This document shows, one piece after another, positions 16,514 through 28,015 of a stretch of DNA of 64,000 nucleotides (within the stretch, counting starts at the first letter, position 1; each line of letters begins with the position of its first letter). The notes below the pieces were generated by a model. The model saw only the letters and a program-made list of their open reading frames with translations, was not told where the DNA came from and searched no databases. The DNA is from CAVOOW01 sp963697675 (GTDB taxonomy: Bacteria; Actinomycetota; Actinomycetes; JACCUZ01), in NCBI GenBank assembly GCA_963697675.1, contig CAVOOW010000004.1:62001-126000 (forward strand), in the 5' to 3' direction. A program made the position numbers and the translations under genes.

Positions 16514-18112
16514 TCAGGCGAGGGCGACGAGGTCGGCGTAGTCCTCGTTCCAGAGATCCTCGACGCCGTCCGGCAACAGGATCAGCCGCTCCGGTGACAG
16601 CGCGTCCACGGCGCCCTCGTCGTGTGTCACCAGCACGACCGCTCCCTTGTAGGTGCGCAGCGCGCCGAGGATCTCCTCGCGGCTGGCCGGATCGAGGTTG
16701 TTGGTGGGCTCGTCGAGCATCAGGACGTTGGCACTGGACACGACCAGCGTCGCCAGCGCCAGCCTGGTCTTCTCCCCGCCGGACAGGACCGAGGCGGGCT
16801 TCTCCGCGTCGTCGCCCGAGAACAGGAACGACCCGAGCACGCGCCGGACCTCGGCGTCGCCCAGATCCGGTGCGGCGGAACGCATGTTCTCGAGCACCGT
16901 GCGCTGCGGGTCGAGCGTCTCGTGCTCCTGGGCGTAGTAGCCGATCTTCAGGCCGTGACCCGGGACGACCTCGCCGGTGTCCGGCTCCTCGACACCGGCG
17001 AGCAGCCGCATGAGGGTCGTCTTGCCGGCGCCGTTGAGCCCCAGGATGACGACTCGGCTGCCACGGTCGATGGCCAGGTCGACGTCGGTGAAGACCTCGA
17101 GCGAGCCGTAGGACTTCGACAACCCTTCGGCGGTCAGTGGTGTCTTGCCGCACGGCGCCGGCTCGGGGAAGCGCAGCTTGGCGACCTTGTCGTGGCGGCG
17201 CACCTCCTCGAGCCCGGACAGCAGTCGCGCTGCCCGCTTGTCCATGCTCTGAGCCGCCCGCGCCTTCGTGGCCTTGTAACGCATCCGGTCGGCCTGCGCC
17301 TTGAGGACCGATGCCTGCTTCTCGACGTTGGCACGTTCACGCTTGCGTCGCCGCTCGTCGGTTTCCCGTTGCTGCAAATAGGGTTTCCAGCCGAGGTTGT
17401 AGATGTCGAGCTCGGCCCGGTTGGCATCGAGGTGGAACACCCGGTTGACCGTGTTGTCGAGCAGGCCGACGTCGTGGCTGATGACCACGAGCCCGCCCTT
17501 GTAGGAGCGGAGGTAGTCGCGCAGCCACACGATCGAGTCGGCGTCCAGGTGGTTGGTGGGCTCGTCGAGCAGCAGCGACTCGGCGCCGGAGAACAGGATG
17601 CGGGACAGCTCGACCCGGCGGCGCTGCCCGCCGGACAGGGTGCGCAGCGGCTGGCCGAGCACGCGGTCCGGCAGCCCCAGGCTCGACGCGATCGAGGCTG
17701 CTTCGCTCTCGGCGGCATAGCCACCCGCTGCCTGGAACCTCTCCTCGAGGCGCACGTACCGTCGCATCGCGCGGTCATGGGTGTCCGGGTCCGCGCTGGC
17801 CATCTCGCCCTCGGTCTCGCGCATCTGGCGCAGCACGGTGTCCAGGCCCCTGGCCGACAGGATGCGGTCGTGGGCGAGCATGTCGAGGTCGCCGGTGCGG
17901 GGGTCCTGGGGCAGGTAGCCGACCTCACCCGACCGTGTCACCTGTCCGGCCGGCGCCCGGGTCTCCCCCGACAGCACCTTGGTCAGCGTTGTCTTGCCTG
18001 CGCCGTTGCGCCCGACCAGCCCGACGCGGTCGCCCGGCGCGATGCGGAAGGTGGCGGGGGCCAGGAGCAGGCGGGGTCCCGCACGAAGCTCCAGGCTGGT
18101 GGCCGTGATCAT
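16514..18112 (-). CDS. ABC-F family ATP-binding protein (ribosome-associated)
   Basis: A 532-residue protein with two ATPase domains and no membrane segment, as in ABC-F proteins that bind the ribosomal E site. The first domain has GRNGAGKTTLTKVLSGE and LSGGQRRRVELSR; the second has GLNGAGKTTLMRLLAG and LSGGEKTRLALA. The charged linker between them (RRRKRERANVEKQASVLKAQ and onward) is the P-site tRNA interaction motif region. Walker B glutamates (LLLDEPTNHLD, LMLDEPTNNLD) are intact. The ATG at 18110-18112 follows GGACCTCCC, so I reject the longer upstream frame. Housekeeping translation factor or antibiotic-protection role cannot be separated. Confidence 0.9.
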   Translation of the reverse strand: MITATSLELRAGPRLLLAPATFRIAPGDRVGLVGRNGAGKTTLTKVLSGETRAPAGQVTRSGEVGYLPQDPRTGDLDMLAHDRILSARGLDTVLRQMRETEGEMASADPDTHDRAMRRYVRLEERFQAAGGYAAESEAASIASSLGLPDRVLGQPLRTLSGGQRRRVELSRILFSGAESLLLDEPTNHLDADSIVWLRDYLRSYKGGLVVISHDVGLLDNTVNRVFHLDANRAELDIYNLGWKPYLQQRETDERRRKRERANVEKQASVLKAQADRMRYKATKARAAQSMDKRAARLLSGLEEVRRHDKVAKLRFPEPAPCGKTPLTAEGLSKSYGSLEVFTDVDLAIDRGSRVVILGLNGAGKTTLMRLLAGVEEPDTGEVVPGHGLKIGYYAQEHETLDPQRTVLENMRSAAPDLGDAEVRRVLGSFLFSGDDAEKPASVLSGGEKTRLALATLVVSSANVLMLDEPTNNLDPASREEILGALRTYKGAVVLVTHDEGAVDALSPERLILLPDGVEDLWNEDYADLVALA

Positions 18113-18272
18113 GGGAGGTCCTTCTGTGGTCGTGAACGGGGCACGCCGAGTGTGGAACTGCGCGGGCTGGGTATCGGCGGGGTCACGACGAAGCAGTGGA
18201 CATGCCACCAGTGTACGAGCGGCCTTCACTTCAGGCGATTCAGTCGCCCACAGGCAGGCGGACGGAGGGGTC

Positions 18273-19139
18273 TTGAGGTTCGACGACCGAAAGGTCGATG
18301 TTTCCGGTGTTCAGGACCGGCGCGGCATCGGCGGGCGGGCGGCCATCGGCGGCGGTGGCGTGGGCCTCGTGGGCGTCATCATCTACGTGCTTGTCACCGT
18401 GATGGGAGGCGGCAACGTCGACGCGTCGCAGCTCGTGCCACCCGGAAGCCAGGTCCAGGAGACCGGTAGCACCAGTGATCTCAAGACCCGGTGCAACAGT
18501 GGCCCTGAGGCCATCGACAAGTACGACGATTGCTATCTCGTGAAGGTCTACAACGAGATCAACGAGGTCTGGGCTGCGGAGTTCTCGCGGCGCGGCGACA
18601 AGTACCGCGAACCGACGCTCGCCTTCTTCACCGACGCCGTTGACACGGGCTGCGGACAGGCGTCTTCGCAGGTCGGGCCCTTCTATTGCCCTCCCGACGA
18701 GCGCATCTACATCGACATCGGCTTCCTCGACCAGTTGCAGCAGCAATTCGGGGCTCAGGGCCGTTATGCCCAGGCGTATGTCATGGCACATGAGGCCGGA
18801 CACCATCTGCAGACGCTGTTCGGCACAGAGCGCAAGCTGCGGGCGCAGCAACAGTCCCGACCCGATCAGCAGAACCAGCTCTCGGTCGCACTCGAGCTGC
18901 AGGCGGACTGCTATGCGGGCGTGTGGAGCCGGCTGGCAGACGAACAGGGCAACGTGACCATCAGCGATGCGGAGCTCGACCAGGCGCTCAACGCAGCGTC
19001 GGCGGTGGGCGACGACCGCATTCAGCAGAAGACCCAGGGCCGCGTAGATCCTGAGTCGTTCACCCACGGGTCAGCAGCGCAGCGCAAGAAGTCGTTTCAG
19101 ACCGGCAGTACGACCGGCGACCTGGACGCCTGTAGCTGA
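18273..19139 (+). CDS. Neutral zinc metallopeptidase, YpfJ family, membrane-anchored
   Basis: About 288 residues from the TTG at 18273, which follows ACGGAGGGG and gives the family start LRFDDRKVDVSGVQDRRG. A single membrane helix lies at about 26-45. The predicted active site is AHEAGHHLQ (HEXXH at 173-177) with ALELQADCYAGVW downstream carrying a third ligand. Paired cysteines (CGQASSQVGPFYC) suggest an extracytoplasmic catalytic domain. Proteins of this family are widespread and rarely characterised; substrate unknown. Divergent from the ABC-F gene with about 160 bases between. Confidence 0.85.
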   Translation: MRFDDRKVDVSGVQDRRGIGGRAAIGGGGVGLVGVIIYVLVTVMGGGNVDASQLVPPGSQVQETGSTSDLKTRCNSGPEAIDKYDDCYLVKVYNEINEVWAAEFSRRGDKYREPTLAFFTDAVDTGCGQASSQVGPFYCPPDERIYIDIGFLDQLQQQFGAQGRYAQAYVMAHEAGHHLQTLFGTERKLRAQQQSRPDQQNQLSVALELQADCYAGVWSRLADEQGNVTISDAELDQALNAASAVGDDRIQQKTQGRVDPESFTHGSAAQRKKSFQTGSTTGDLDACS

Positions 19140-19218
19140 CCGACCCGGGTGACGCGCAGCCCCGCACTGCCGCGATTGCCCGCACCGTGACCGGACTGTG
19201 TCCGCTTCGTGACGGCCG

Positions 19219-19485
19219 ATGCCTCGTGCGATGTCAGACCCCGGGACCACAGTGGTGCACATGCGGTCATCTGGGCTCAGGACACTGGTCAGCCGGCTCC
19301 GCTGGCGAGGTCAGCCCGAACACGTCCACGTGGAGTTCATCGACGCCTCGTGGCACGTGGAGACCGACGCGATCTGCCCCGACTGCCTGAGCTGGATCAG
19401 CCCCGACGACTACGTGCGCCGCAACGCGTTCGACCTGCTCGAGCACGAGGTCTGCCCGCCGGACAGCGTCCGACTGCGCAGCTGA
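19219..19485 (+). CDS. Small hypothetical protein with a CxxC pair
   Basis: An 88-residue protein; an internal ATG at 19231 is an equally good start. The middle EHVHVEFIDASWHVETDAIC, then PDCLSWISPDDYVRRNAFDL looks conserved and contains CPDC plus a later Cys, compatible with a metal site or reactive thiols. No signal peptide. I do not recognise the family; it may belong with the ECF sigma factor just downstream, although nothing proves this. Confidence 0.55.
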   Translation: MPRAMSDPGTTVVHMRSSGLRTLVSRLRWRGQPEHVHVEFIDASWHVETDAICPDCLSWISPDDYVRRNAFDLLEHEVCPPDSVRLRS

Positions 19486-19549
19486 GCTCCGCTCAGAAAG
19501 ATCTGCCCGCGGCGAACCAAAACGCCCGTTGAGGGCGACAGTACTTGTC

Positions 19550-20089
19550 ATGGCTGTCAGCAGCGCCAGCGATGCCGAGCTCGTCTCCGCGATGGCGGGG
19601 ATGGACGAAGGCGCGCTGCAGCAGCTCTACGAACGCCACGCCGCCTGGATGGCCGCCCGGCTGCGACGGCGGTGCTCGGACAGCGAGATCGTGGCCGATG
19701 TCCTGCAGGACACGTTCGTGGCCGCGTGGAGGGGCGCCCGGCGCTTTCGCGGCGACGGCGAGGTCGCGGCGTGGCTGTGGGGGATCGCGATCCACCGGCT
19801 GGTCAGCAGGCTGCGCCGCCGCGCACCGGCCGTCAGCCTCGGACCGGCGTTGCTCGACCACGACGTCGTCGACATCTCGGCCGAGGAGCGCGTGCTGCTC
19901 ACCATCGAGTACTCCGACCTGGGCAACGCCCTCGCCCGCATCTCCCCTGAGCTCAGGGTCGTCCTGCAGGTGACCGTCCTCGACGGTCTCACCACCCGGG
20001 AGGCGGCGAGCCTGCTGGGCATCCCCGAGGGCACGGTCAAGACACGTCTCGTCCGGGCCCGAGCATCTCTGCGAGAGGAGCTGGCATGA
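19550..20089 (+). CDS. ECF-type RNA polymerase sigma factor
   Basis: A 179-residue sigma-70 family protein. Region 2 is SDAELVSAMAGMDEGALQQL to VADVLQDTFVAAWRGARRF; region 4 is LQVTVLDGLTTREAASLLGI, then PEGTVKTRLVRARASLRE, a clear helix-turn-helix. No region 1 or 3, so it is extracytoplasmic-function type. I use the ATG at 19550. The stop overlaps the ATG of the zinc-finger membrane protein (ATGA at 20086), the usual sigma/anti-sigma arrangement, and an ABC transporter follows, which the sigma factor may control. Confidence 0.9.
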   Translation: MAVSSASDAELVSAMAGMDEGALQQLYERHAAWMAARLRRRCSDSEIVADVLQDTFVAAWRGARRFRGDGEVAAWLWGIAIHRLVSRLRRRAPAVSLGPALLDHDVVDISAEERVLLTIEYSDLGNALARISPELRVVLQVTVLDGLTTREAASLLGIPEGTVKTRLVRARASLREELA

Positions 20090-20921
20090 CTGCGCAGCAC
20101 GCAGGCGGATGGCACGCGGGGGACGCTGCCCTTCAGGAGTTCTGCGACGGCACCGTCGGCCCCGTGATGGGCGCCTCCGTCGAGACGCATCTCATGCAGT
20201 GCGCACAGTGCAGGTCGCGACTGACGGCGATCACCCCGCGCGAGCCGCTCGATGAGGCATGGCTCGCGATCCGCGACACGCATCGAACCAGACCAGGCGA
20301 GCGTCATCGAGCGACTGCTCGGCCGGCTCGGTCTGTCCGGCGAGTCCGGCCGTCTGCTGGCCGCAGTCCCGGCACTGCGCGGTGCCTGGGTGTTCGGGAT
20401 GAGCGCGGCGCTGTTGTTCTCCGGCGGTCGCGGCCCTCTTCGGCGGGGACCTCGGGCCTGAGCCTGTTCGTGCTCGTTGCGCCGCTCGCGCCGGTGGCCG
20501 GTGTGGCTGCCGCCTACGGCGGCGACGCCGACCCCTCGCACGCGATCGTCACCACCACGCCCTATTCCGCCGGCCGCTGCTCTGCCTGCGCACCGCGGCA
20601 GTGCTCGTCAGCACAGTCCCGGCCGCCGTGCTCGCGGGTCTCGTGCTGCCGGGACCGTCCTGGCTGGCCCTCGCGTGGCTCGGCCCGGCGGCCGCGGGCA
20701 TCGCCATCGCGCTGTCTGGCAGCGCCCTCGCCGGGATGACCGTCGCGAGCGGCGCGATCGCTGTCGGCTGGACCTTCGCCGTCGTCGGGCCACCCGGCTT
20801 CGCGAACCGCTGGTCCTTGTCGACCCGGCGATGCAGGCCGCCTGTTACTCCCTCACCGCGGTCGGGATCGCGGTCCTGCATCCTCCGACTTCGCACCCTC
20901 GACCTGCCCGGGAGGCAGTGA
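20086..20921 (+). pseudogene. Zinc-finger (zf-HC2) membrane protein, probable anti-sigma factor, several frame breaks
   Basis: The first 55 codons are intact and give an anti-sigma zinc finger: HAGDAALQEFCDGTVGP followed by ETHLMQCAQCRSRL, with the His-x3-Cys-x2-Cys pattern. After about 20285 the coding signal jumps frame at least four times. The pieces (VPALRGAWVFGMSAALLF, SLFVLVAPLAPVAGVAAAYG, LAWLGPAAAGIAIALSGSAL) are membrane helices in the order expected for a multi-pass protein. One break is GGGC for GGC at 20454-20456. The last piece ends LDLPGRQ and its TGA overlaps the ATG of the ABC ATPase. Sequence error or real decay are both possible. Confidence 0.65.
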
Positions 20922-21758
20922 TGAGCGCAACCACACTCAACGACGTGAGCAAGCGCTACGGACGTACGGCCGCACTCGACCACATCAACCTCCACCTGAG
21001 CTCCGGCATCACCGGCCTGCTCGGACCCGAACGGGGCCGGCAAGACCACCTTGCTGCGCATCCTCGCCACGGGCTGGCAGCCGATGACGGCCACGTCAGC
21101 GTCCTCGGCCAGGACCCGGCGTCCAGCGCCGGCCGGTTGGCCATCCGCCGCAACCTCGGCTACCTGCCGCAGGAAGCCGGGCTTTCCCCGCGGGTTCACC
21201 GCCGTTCGGCTTCGTCGACTACCTGGCCATCCTCAAGGAGTGGTCGGACAAGGACGCCAGGCACCGCGAGGTGCGCCGGGTGCTCGACCTCGCGGACCTG
21301 GGCGCGGTCGCCACCGAAGCGTGTCCACGCCTTGTCCGGCGGCCAGCGGCGCCGAGTGCTGCTCGCGCAGGCACTGCTCGGCGACCCGGACCTGCTCGTC
21401 CTCGACGAGCCGACCACCGGGCTGGACCCGGAGCAGCGAGCCCGGTTGCGGGACATCCTCGGTCAGGCCGGACAGGCCGCGACCGTAGCTGATCTCCACC
21501 CACCAGACCGAGGACGTCGCCGCGCTGTGCGAACGGGTGATCGTGCTCGACGAGGGTCGGGTGCACTTCGACGGGACCGTCCGTGACCTCGTCAGGCCGC
21601 GAACGGTCGCGTCTGGATGGCGGCGAGCGCGACCCCGGCGCCAGGCACGCGTGGCGCACCGGCACCGGACGCTGGCGCAACGTCGGCGATCCTCACCGGA
21701 CGACGCCGAGACCGTCGAGCCCAGCGTCGAGGACGCCTACCTCCTGCTGCGTCGGTGA
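20921..21758 (+). pseudogene. ABC transporter ATP-binding protein, several frame breaks
   Basis: The start at 20921 follows GGGAGG. Read across frames it is a normal ABC-2 type ATPase: VSKRYGRTAALDHINLHLS, a Walker A restored to GPNGAGKTT if one base is removed near 21030, GYLPQEAGF, LSGGQRRRVLLAQALLGDPD, LLVLDEPTTGLDP, then HQTEDVAALCERVIVLDEGR. Breaks are at about 21030, 21179-21181 (GGGC for GGC), 21212, 21317, 21486 and 21590, all of one extra base where I could align them. It ends with VEDAYLLLRR at 21758. Together with the following permease it should form a transporter under the ECF sigma factor. Confidence 0.7.
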
Positions 21759-21791
21759 TCGCGCGCGGCCGGACGAGATGGAGGCCGCGGC

Positions 21792-23364
21792 ATGAGCACG
21801 ACGACCGCGCCGCAGCCGGACCAGGGCGGTGTCGACCTCCCGAACGACGCGCGACCCTGCGGGCGCTGGCCGTGGCCGAGTCAAGACGCTTCGCGCGGCA
21901 TCCGTTGTTCCTGCTCGGCGCGGCGGCCACGATCTCGTCTGTCACGGTCGAGCCGCCAGTCGAAGGGCGGACGGACACTGTCCGGGCCGAGCGTGATTTC
22001 CGTGGCGCTGTTCCGGCGTTCTTCCTGGGCGTCTTCGGCTTCGTGGTCGCCCACCGGCTGACCACGTCGCTCCGCCGCACGGACGAGGTCGTCGCCACGA
22101 CTCCGGTCGAGCGGCGGCGCGCACCGCCGCCATCTGCCTTGCCTGTCTCGTCCCGGCCAACGGTCGGACGTGATCTGGACGATCGGGATGCTGGTGCATG
22201 CGGCGGGCGTGGCCACCGGTGGGCGCACACCCGACGGGACGCAGTCGCGTGGTTCGGGGACGAGTCGGCCATGGACATGCTCTCGGTGTTCTCGCGGGCG
22301 ACGGGACCGTCGCGGCGCTCGGAGGGCCATTCTCGGCGTCGCTGTCGCGCGGTGGGCGCCGTTCCGTGGCTCGGCGCTGGTCGGCTTGGTCTGCGCTGCT
22401 CACGGTGGTGCTCGTACCGGAAATCGTCGACGCGACCGGCGGCGGTGTCCCCGTGCAACCTGTTCGCGGACGGCAGTCTACGTCAACGCCCAGGCCCGTC
22501 GTCCTCGACGCTCCACGACGAGGTCACGCCGCCTGGTACCTGCGTGTACGCGATGTGCCTGTGCGGCCTCGAGCCGTCGCCGCGTTGCTGCGCGAGAAGG
22601 ACGATCGGCGGCGACTGATCGTCATCGGCGGGGTGCTGGTGGCTGTGGCGCTTGGGCAGCGCCGGCGCTGTCGCTGGCATGACGGGCCGGCGACCGCGGG
22701 GCCAGTCGAGGCGGCGGTCTCCCGACGAACACCGGGTCAGCTGCCCGTGGCCGCCGCTGCTGTCCGCGGTGTCCGCTGCGCCGCGAGCCGTGGCCGTCGT
22801 GGTCGCGACGCACGGACATGCTGGAGAGCTGGCGGCCCGGGATAGCAGGACTGGCTCTCGCGGCAGCCGTCAGGCTATCTGCTGGACGACCCGGCAGCTG
22901 CGGTCACGCAGGCGGTTCCCCAGACCTCTCTGGCGGCGACGGTCAGCCACCGTCGTACGCGGAATCGCCGTGCTCGACGGTGAGCCTGGACACTGTGCTG
23001 GCAGTTCTGGGGTGGCGCGCGGACGGGGTGTCACGTCGTCCCGTCGACCCTGGAGACGGCCGTGTGGCGTTGCTCGCCCTCACGGCCGCCGCGTCGTGGC
23101 TCGCCGTGGCGACCCCGAGCCGGGGAACCTGGTCGCCGCCGGCAGTGGTGCTCGCCGGCGTCGGCGCGCTGCTCGTTCAGCCGTCACTGGGCGTCACGAT
23201 CTGTCTCGCGAGCGCCGACGAGTTGTCGGCTCGCCGTCTTGGCTGCTTGGCTGCCGTCGCCGCTCGGCGCCGCTGCTCGTCCTGCTCGCTGCTTGGCGAG
23301 ATCCCGCGAGTCCCCGCCGTCGGTGATCCAGTTGAAGAAGCTCGTCGACGTGACTCGCCACTGA
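21792..23364 (+). pseudogene. ABC-2 type permease remnant, many frame breaks
   Basis: No single frame is long, yet hydrophobic helices follow one another in shifting frames: RFARHPLFLLGAAAT, AFFLGVFGFVVAHRLTTSLR with TDEVVATTPVERRR, TIGMLVHAAGVATGG, RLIVIGGVLVAVALGS, LLALTAAASWLAVATPS and GVGALLVQPSLGVTICLASA. The TTSLRRTDEVVATTPVERR pattern is typical of permeases paired with such ATPases. The last piece may end VIQLKKLVDVTRH at 23362-23364, nine bases from the end of the opposing EssC-like gene. Break density here is the highest in the window, so real pseudogenisation should be considered beside sequencing error. Confidence 0.55.
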
Positions 23365-23372
23365 CCACTTTG

Positions 23373-26300
23373 TCAGCCAGCGGTCATCTCTGATGCATCG
23401 GTGAACGGCACCTGCACGGTGTGCAGCACCGTGTCGCCGAGGTGCAGCAGCGCACGCCCGGGGACCACGGGGCCGCCGACGATGCTGCGCGGCAGCCGGA
23501 CGCCGATCAGGTCGCCGTCGGTCGTGCCCTGCGGGGACAGCAGGGCACCCTGCCGGCTCTTCTTCACGTCGATCTGCCAGCCGGAGAAGCCGGTGCAGAT
23601 GTCATCGGCCCCACCGGCGATGACCAGGCCCTGCGGGCGGTCGTCTCCGGACCGCATGACCGACCGCAGCACGTCGGCAGCGTCGCACTCGCGCAGCAGC
23701 TCGGCGTCATCGATGAGGACCACGCAGGGTCCACTGGCGCTCTCGAGCGCGGCCGCCAGCTCGACCGCCGGGATGTCGCTGCCGGTGAAGACCGCTCGGA
23801 CGCCCGCGACGCCCTCCAGGTCACGCAGCGGCGAAGGCCGCGGCGTGGCCACCACCAGCGAGGTCCCGGCGGCGAGCAACGACCGTGCCATCGTCAGCAG
23901 CACCGTGCTGCGCCCGGATCGCGGCGGTCCGGCGACGACGAACGACCGGGCGCCGGACCTGAGCTCCGGCCCGTGCGCCGCGAGCTCGTCGCCGCCCACA
24001 CCGACGAGTGCCCACAACGGCCGGTCATCGGTGTCGACGCGCAGCTCCCACGCCTGGTCGAACGAAAGGCGGGCCGGCAGCACGTCGACCCGGAACGGTC
24101 GCCGGCCCCGCGGCACGGCGTCGTCTCGAGTCCTCGCCTCGGCGGCGATGGCCGCGAGGGCGGCCGCCTGTCCGGCAGCCGTGGCATCGGCGTCGAGCAG
24201 GGCGACCTGTGACTCGATGCCCGACTCGGAGCGGAAGCCGCGGCCGGGCGGCAGTTCGTCCGGCACCGAACGAGGGTTGATGCCGGCCAGGCTGAAGTCG
24301 GTCTTGTCGGAGAGCCGCAACACCAGCTTGTCCTCGGTGAACGTGCCCATGCGACCGGAGACGAGCGACCGGTCGCCGGCCAGCACGAGATGGACGCCGA
24401 CGCTGGCTCCTTCGCGCAGCATGACGTAGACCTCCTCGGTGAGCCGGCCACCATCGACCTCGCCGAGCGTCGTGGTGAAGCCCTCCCACCGGTCGAGCAG
24501 CACGACGATGTGGGGCAGCCGGTCGTCGACGCTGACGGCCGCCCGTTGTTCGGACAGGTCGGCGAAGCCTCCGTCGGCGAACAGGTCCTGGCGTCGGCGG
24601 ATCTCCGCGGCCAACCGCAGGACGAGCCGGGTCGCGCGCTCGGTCTGGGTGCGCTGGACGACGGCGCCACAGTGCGGCAGCCCGGCGAGCGGCAGCAGTG
24701 CACCGTTGCCGCAGTCGATGCCGTAGAGGTGCACGTCGGCGGACGAGCAGGCACGCGCCAGCGACCCGGCGATCGTGCGCAGGGCCTGCGAGCGACCGCT
24801 CCGTGGCGCGCCGACGACGTACAGGTGATCGAAGTGCGCGAGGTCGAGGATGGCGGGTCGCCGCGCCTGCTCGGCGGGCACGTCCTCGAGTGCGAACGCC
24901 GCGACGGGGAGCGCGGCGGGGCGCTGCTCCGTCCGCCGGCTGCGCCGGCTCGATGTCCGCGAGCAGCAGACTGTCGGGCAGGGCGGGAAGCCACGGGCTG
25001 AGCTGCGTCGGGACACCCATCGCGACGGCCGCGGCACGCACCTCTTCGACGAGCACCTGCAGGTCGGTGATCTCGGCGTCGGCGACCATGGGTTGCCGCG
25101 GCCGCACGGGGGCAGGCCGTCCCAACGAGGCCCAGTCCGCCTCGGTCACCCACGGGCGCAGCGCCTCGCGGGACGCCGTGCCCGGGCGACGGCCACCGAT
25201 GCGGCCGGTCTGGAAGGCGACGAGCGACGAGTGGCCCAGCCGCGCGTAGGCCCGACCCGGCGTCATCTTGGAGATGCGGCCCGCGTCGGGGGCGTCGATG
25301 ACGTCGGTGCTCTCGCTCGAGTCGGTGACGCGCAGCGCGATCCGCAGGTTGGTGTTGGCCCGGATCTCCGGGGACACGACGCCGCTCGGCCGCTGGGTGG
25401 CCAGGATCAGGTGGATGCCGAGCGACCGGCCGCGCTGGGCGATGTTGACCATGCCGGTGACGAAGTCGGGCAGCTCGCGGACCATCGAGGCGAACTCGTC
25501 GATGACGATGACCAGCCGGGGCATCGCCGCCAGGGTCGGGTCACCCCTGAGCAGGTCGACGTAGTCGTCGATGTCCTTGGCTCCCACCGACGCCAACTGG
25601 TGCTCGCGGCGACGCAGCTCGGCGCCCAGCGACGCCAGGGCCCGCTCGACCAGGTGCGTGTCGAGGTCGGTCACCATGCCGACCGTGTGCGGCAGCCGCT
25701 CGCACTGCGCGAAGGCGGCGCCGCCCTTGTAGTCGACGAGTACGAAGGTCAGGGCGTCCGGGCGGTTCGCGACAGCAAGCGAGGCGACCAGCGACTGCAG
25801 CAGCTCGGACTTGCCGGCACCTGTCGTACCCGCGATCAGGCCGTGCGGCCCGTCCCGGCGCAGGTCGATGCTGAACGCGCCGTCCATCGACTCACCGAGC
25901 AGGGCTTCGGTGCTGCGGCCGCCCATCGCCCAGCGAGCCGCGATGGCGTTGTGCGTCGGGGGCTCGAGGCCGAGCACGTCCAGCAACCGGCTCGACGACG
26001 GCAGGGCCGAGTCCTCGGCGTCGCCGCTGACGTCGCGCATCGGCGCCAGCGCCCGGGCCACGCGGTCGCACCAGGGCGCCGACACGGTGTCGGGGCGGAC
26101 GTTCTCGACGACCGCCGCGCGCGTCTGCTGGACGCGCACCCCGGTGGCCTCCTGGACGACGACGGCCTGGCACTCCTCCGGAAGCAGTCGCTCGTCGGAG
26201 TCGACGCAGACGGAGTAGACGCCGACCGAGGGGCCTTCGCGCAGCACCTGAACCATGCCCGGCAACGATCGCAGTCGCCGGGCTCCGTCGAGGACCACCA

Positions 26301-27852
26301 GGATGTCCGGCTCGTCGTTGACGGCCCCCGGAGACGCCCCGGACCGGCGGGCGGTGACGATCTGCACCAGCTCACTCACCCGTCGCGCGGTCGAGTCGGC
26401 ATCGGCACCGATGAGCGCCAGCGCGTCCTGACCAGCGGCCGGTCTCGCATGCGGCAGCCACCGGACCCACTCCCAGGACTCGCGCCCGCGGGCATCGGTG
26501 AGGACATAGACCCAGAGGTCCGCCGGGCTGTGCAGGGCTGCCGACTGTGCGACTGCCCAGCGGGCGAGGGAGCGCGGGAAGTCGTCGCGGCCGGCGAAGC
26601 CGAGGACACCGCGCTCGCGCAGCGGCACGGTGACAGGCACGTCGAGGGCGGTCCAGGTCTGCTCGCGCTTGTGATCGAGCTGGTCGGGGTCGTCGAGCAC
26701 GACCTCGCTGTCGACATCCCCGGTGCCCACCCTGATGGTCAAGGCGTCGGCGTCGTGGCGGCGCCGCTCCCACAGCCGGCGGCGGGGACCGACCGCGGTC
26801 AGCAGGACCGCGGCCGGGTCGGGAAAGGCCGCGCGCCTGGCGGACCGCTCGTCGAGGAGGGCAGCTGTTGCGTCGGCCTCGATGGCCGACTTGGTCTCGC
26901 GATAGTCCGCGAGCTTCTTGCGGTGCGACTTGCGACCGACCTTCTTGTCGTAGAAGTGACTGCCCACCAACGCCACCGGCGACATGAAGCCGAACAGCAG
27001 CATGTACCAGCGGTGGAAGATCGACGCCATCGCGACCGACATCACCAGCGGGAGGATCGCCATGATGATCGGCAGCGGCCGGCGCTCCAGGTCGCCGGGC
27101 TGACCAGGCAGCCGGAACCGCGTCTGCCGCAGCGGGGGCAGCAGGCGAGGTGGGCGGTTGTAGTCCAGCGACGTGCCGTCCGAGGACGGTTCGACGGCCG
27201 CGTCGGCAGGGCTCGGCAGGGCGAGCTCGAGCAGGCTGTCACCCAGGGCCAACTGCGTCGAGGGATCCCATCCGGTGACGTCCAGAAGGTCGACGCGGTC
27301 AAGCGTTGCCGCCACACCGTCGTACGGCTCGACCGTGACCGTGCCGTCGACCTGCACCCGCGCGGTCAACGCCCGGCCCGGCACCTCTGCGTCGTCGAGC
27401 GGCACCGCGGCATCGGGCGCGGAGCCGATGTCGTGCTCGCCCGCGCCGAGCCGGTGCACGACGCCTGCGCCCGGCCCGCTGACCACGCGGATCTCGACCA
27501 GGCCGAGCGGCTCGGGGCGCAGGCAGCCGGACGGGTCGTCGAGGCTGACGAGAGTTCCCTCGCGCAAGGGCGCGTCGTGGATCGAGGTCTGCGGGTCCAG
27601 TGGCGCGCCGTCCACGTACAGCGTGACGCCGCCGATGGGTGCCGCGCGGCGGGACCTGCCGGGCGCTACCGGGAAGTGCAGGACGGCCGCGTCGCCCACT
27701 GCACGCTCGACCTGCGCGCCCCGTGCCTCGTGACCGAGCAGGGCGGCGAGCGAGTCGGCGACCGCACGGACCGGGGTCTCGCCATCACCCTCGAGGACGA
27801 CGTCGGCGCGCTGATCGGTCGCGGGGTCGACGATCGTGAGGGTCAGGCGCAC
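23373..27852 (-). CDS. Type VII secretion FtsK/SpoIIIE ATPase, EssC/EccC-like, with N-terminal FHA-like region, one frame break
   Basis: Restored to about 1492 residues. The N-terminal part (from VRLTLTIVD, GTG at 27852) is a small beta domain, then an FHA-like region (VEIRVVSGPGAGVVHRLGAG), then a paired membrane segment (IIMAILPLVMSVAMASIF, YMLLFGFMSPVALVG). Three FtsK-type ATPase domains follow. The first has a good Walker A, GTTGAGKSE, near 25810-25835, and Walker B LVIVIDEFASM. In the second and third the P-loop Lys is Arg (GAPRSGRSQ, GPPRSGRST), so they are probably degenerate. The FHA-plus-two-helix layout resembles EssC more than mycobacterial EccC. The frame breaks near 24935. It powers export of WXG100-type substrates; the adjacent divergent gene encodes one. 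Confidence 0.88.
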
Positions 27853-28015
27853 TGTCAAACGATCCCAAGTCGGCGGGCACTCGAAGATCGTTTCGCCCCT
27901 GCCCTGTGGATGACGGCAGCGGCGGCTCTGCTGCGGACCGGACAATGGGAGCGTGCTTCGGGCGCGAACGGTCGGGTCACGGGCACGCCGAGAGCGACCT
28001 TAGGAAGGGATCGAC

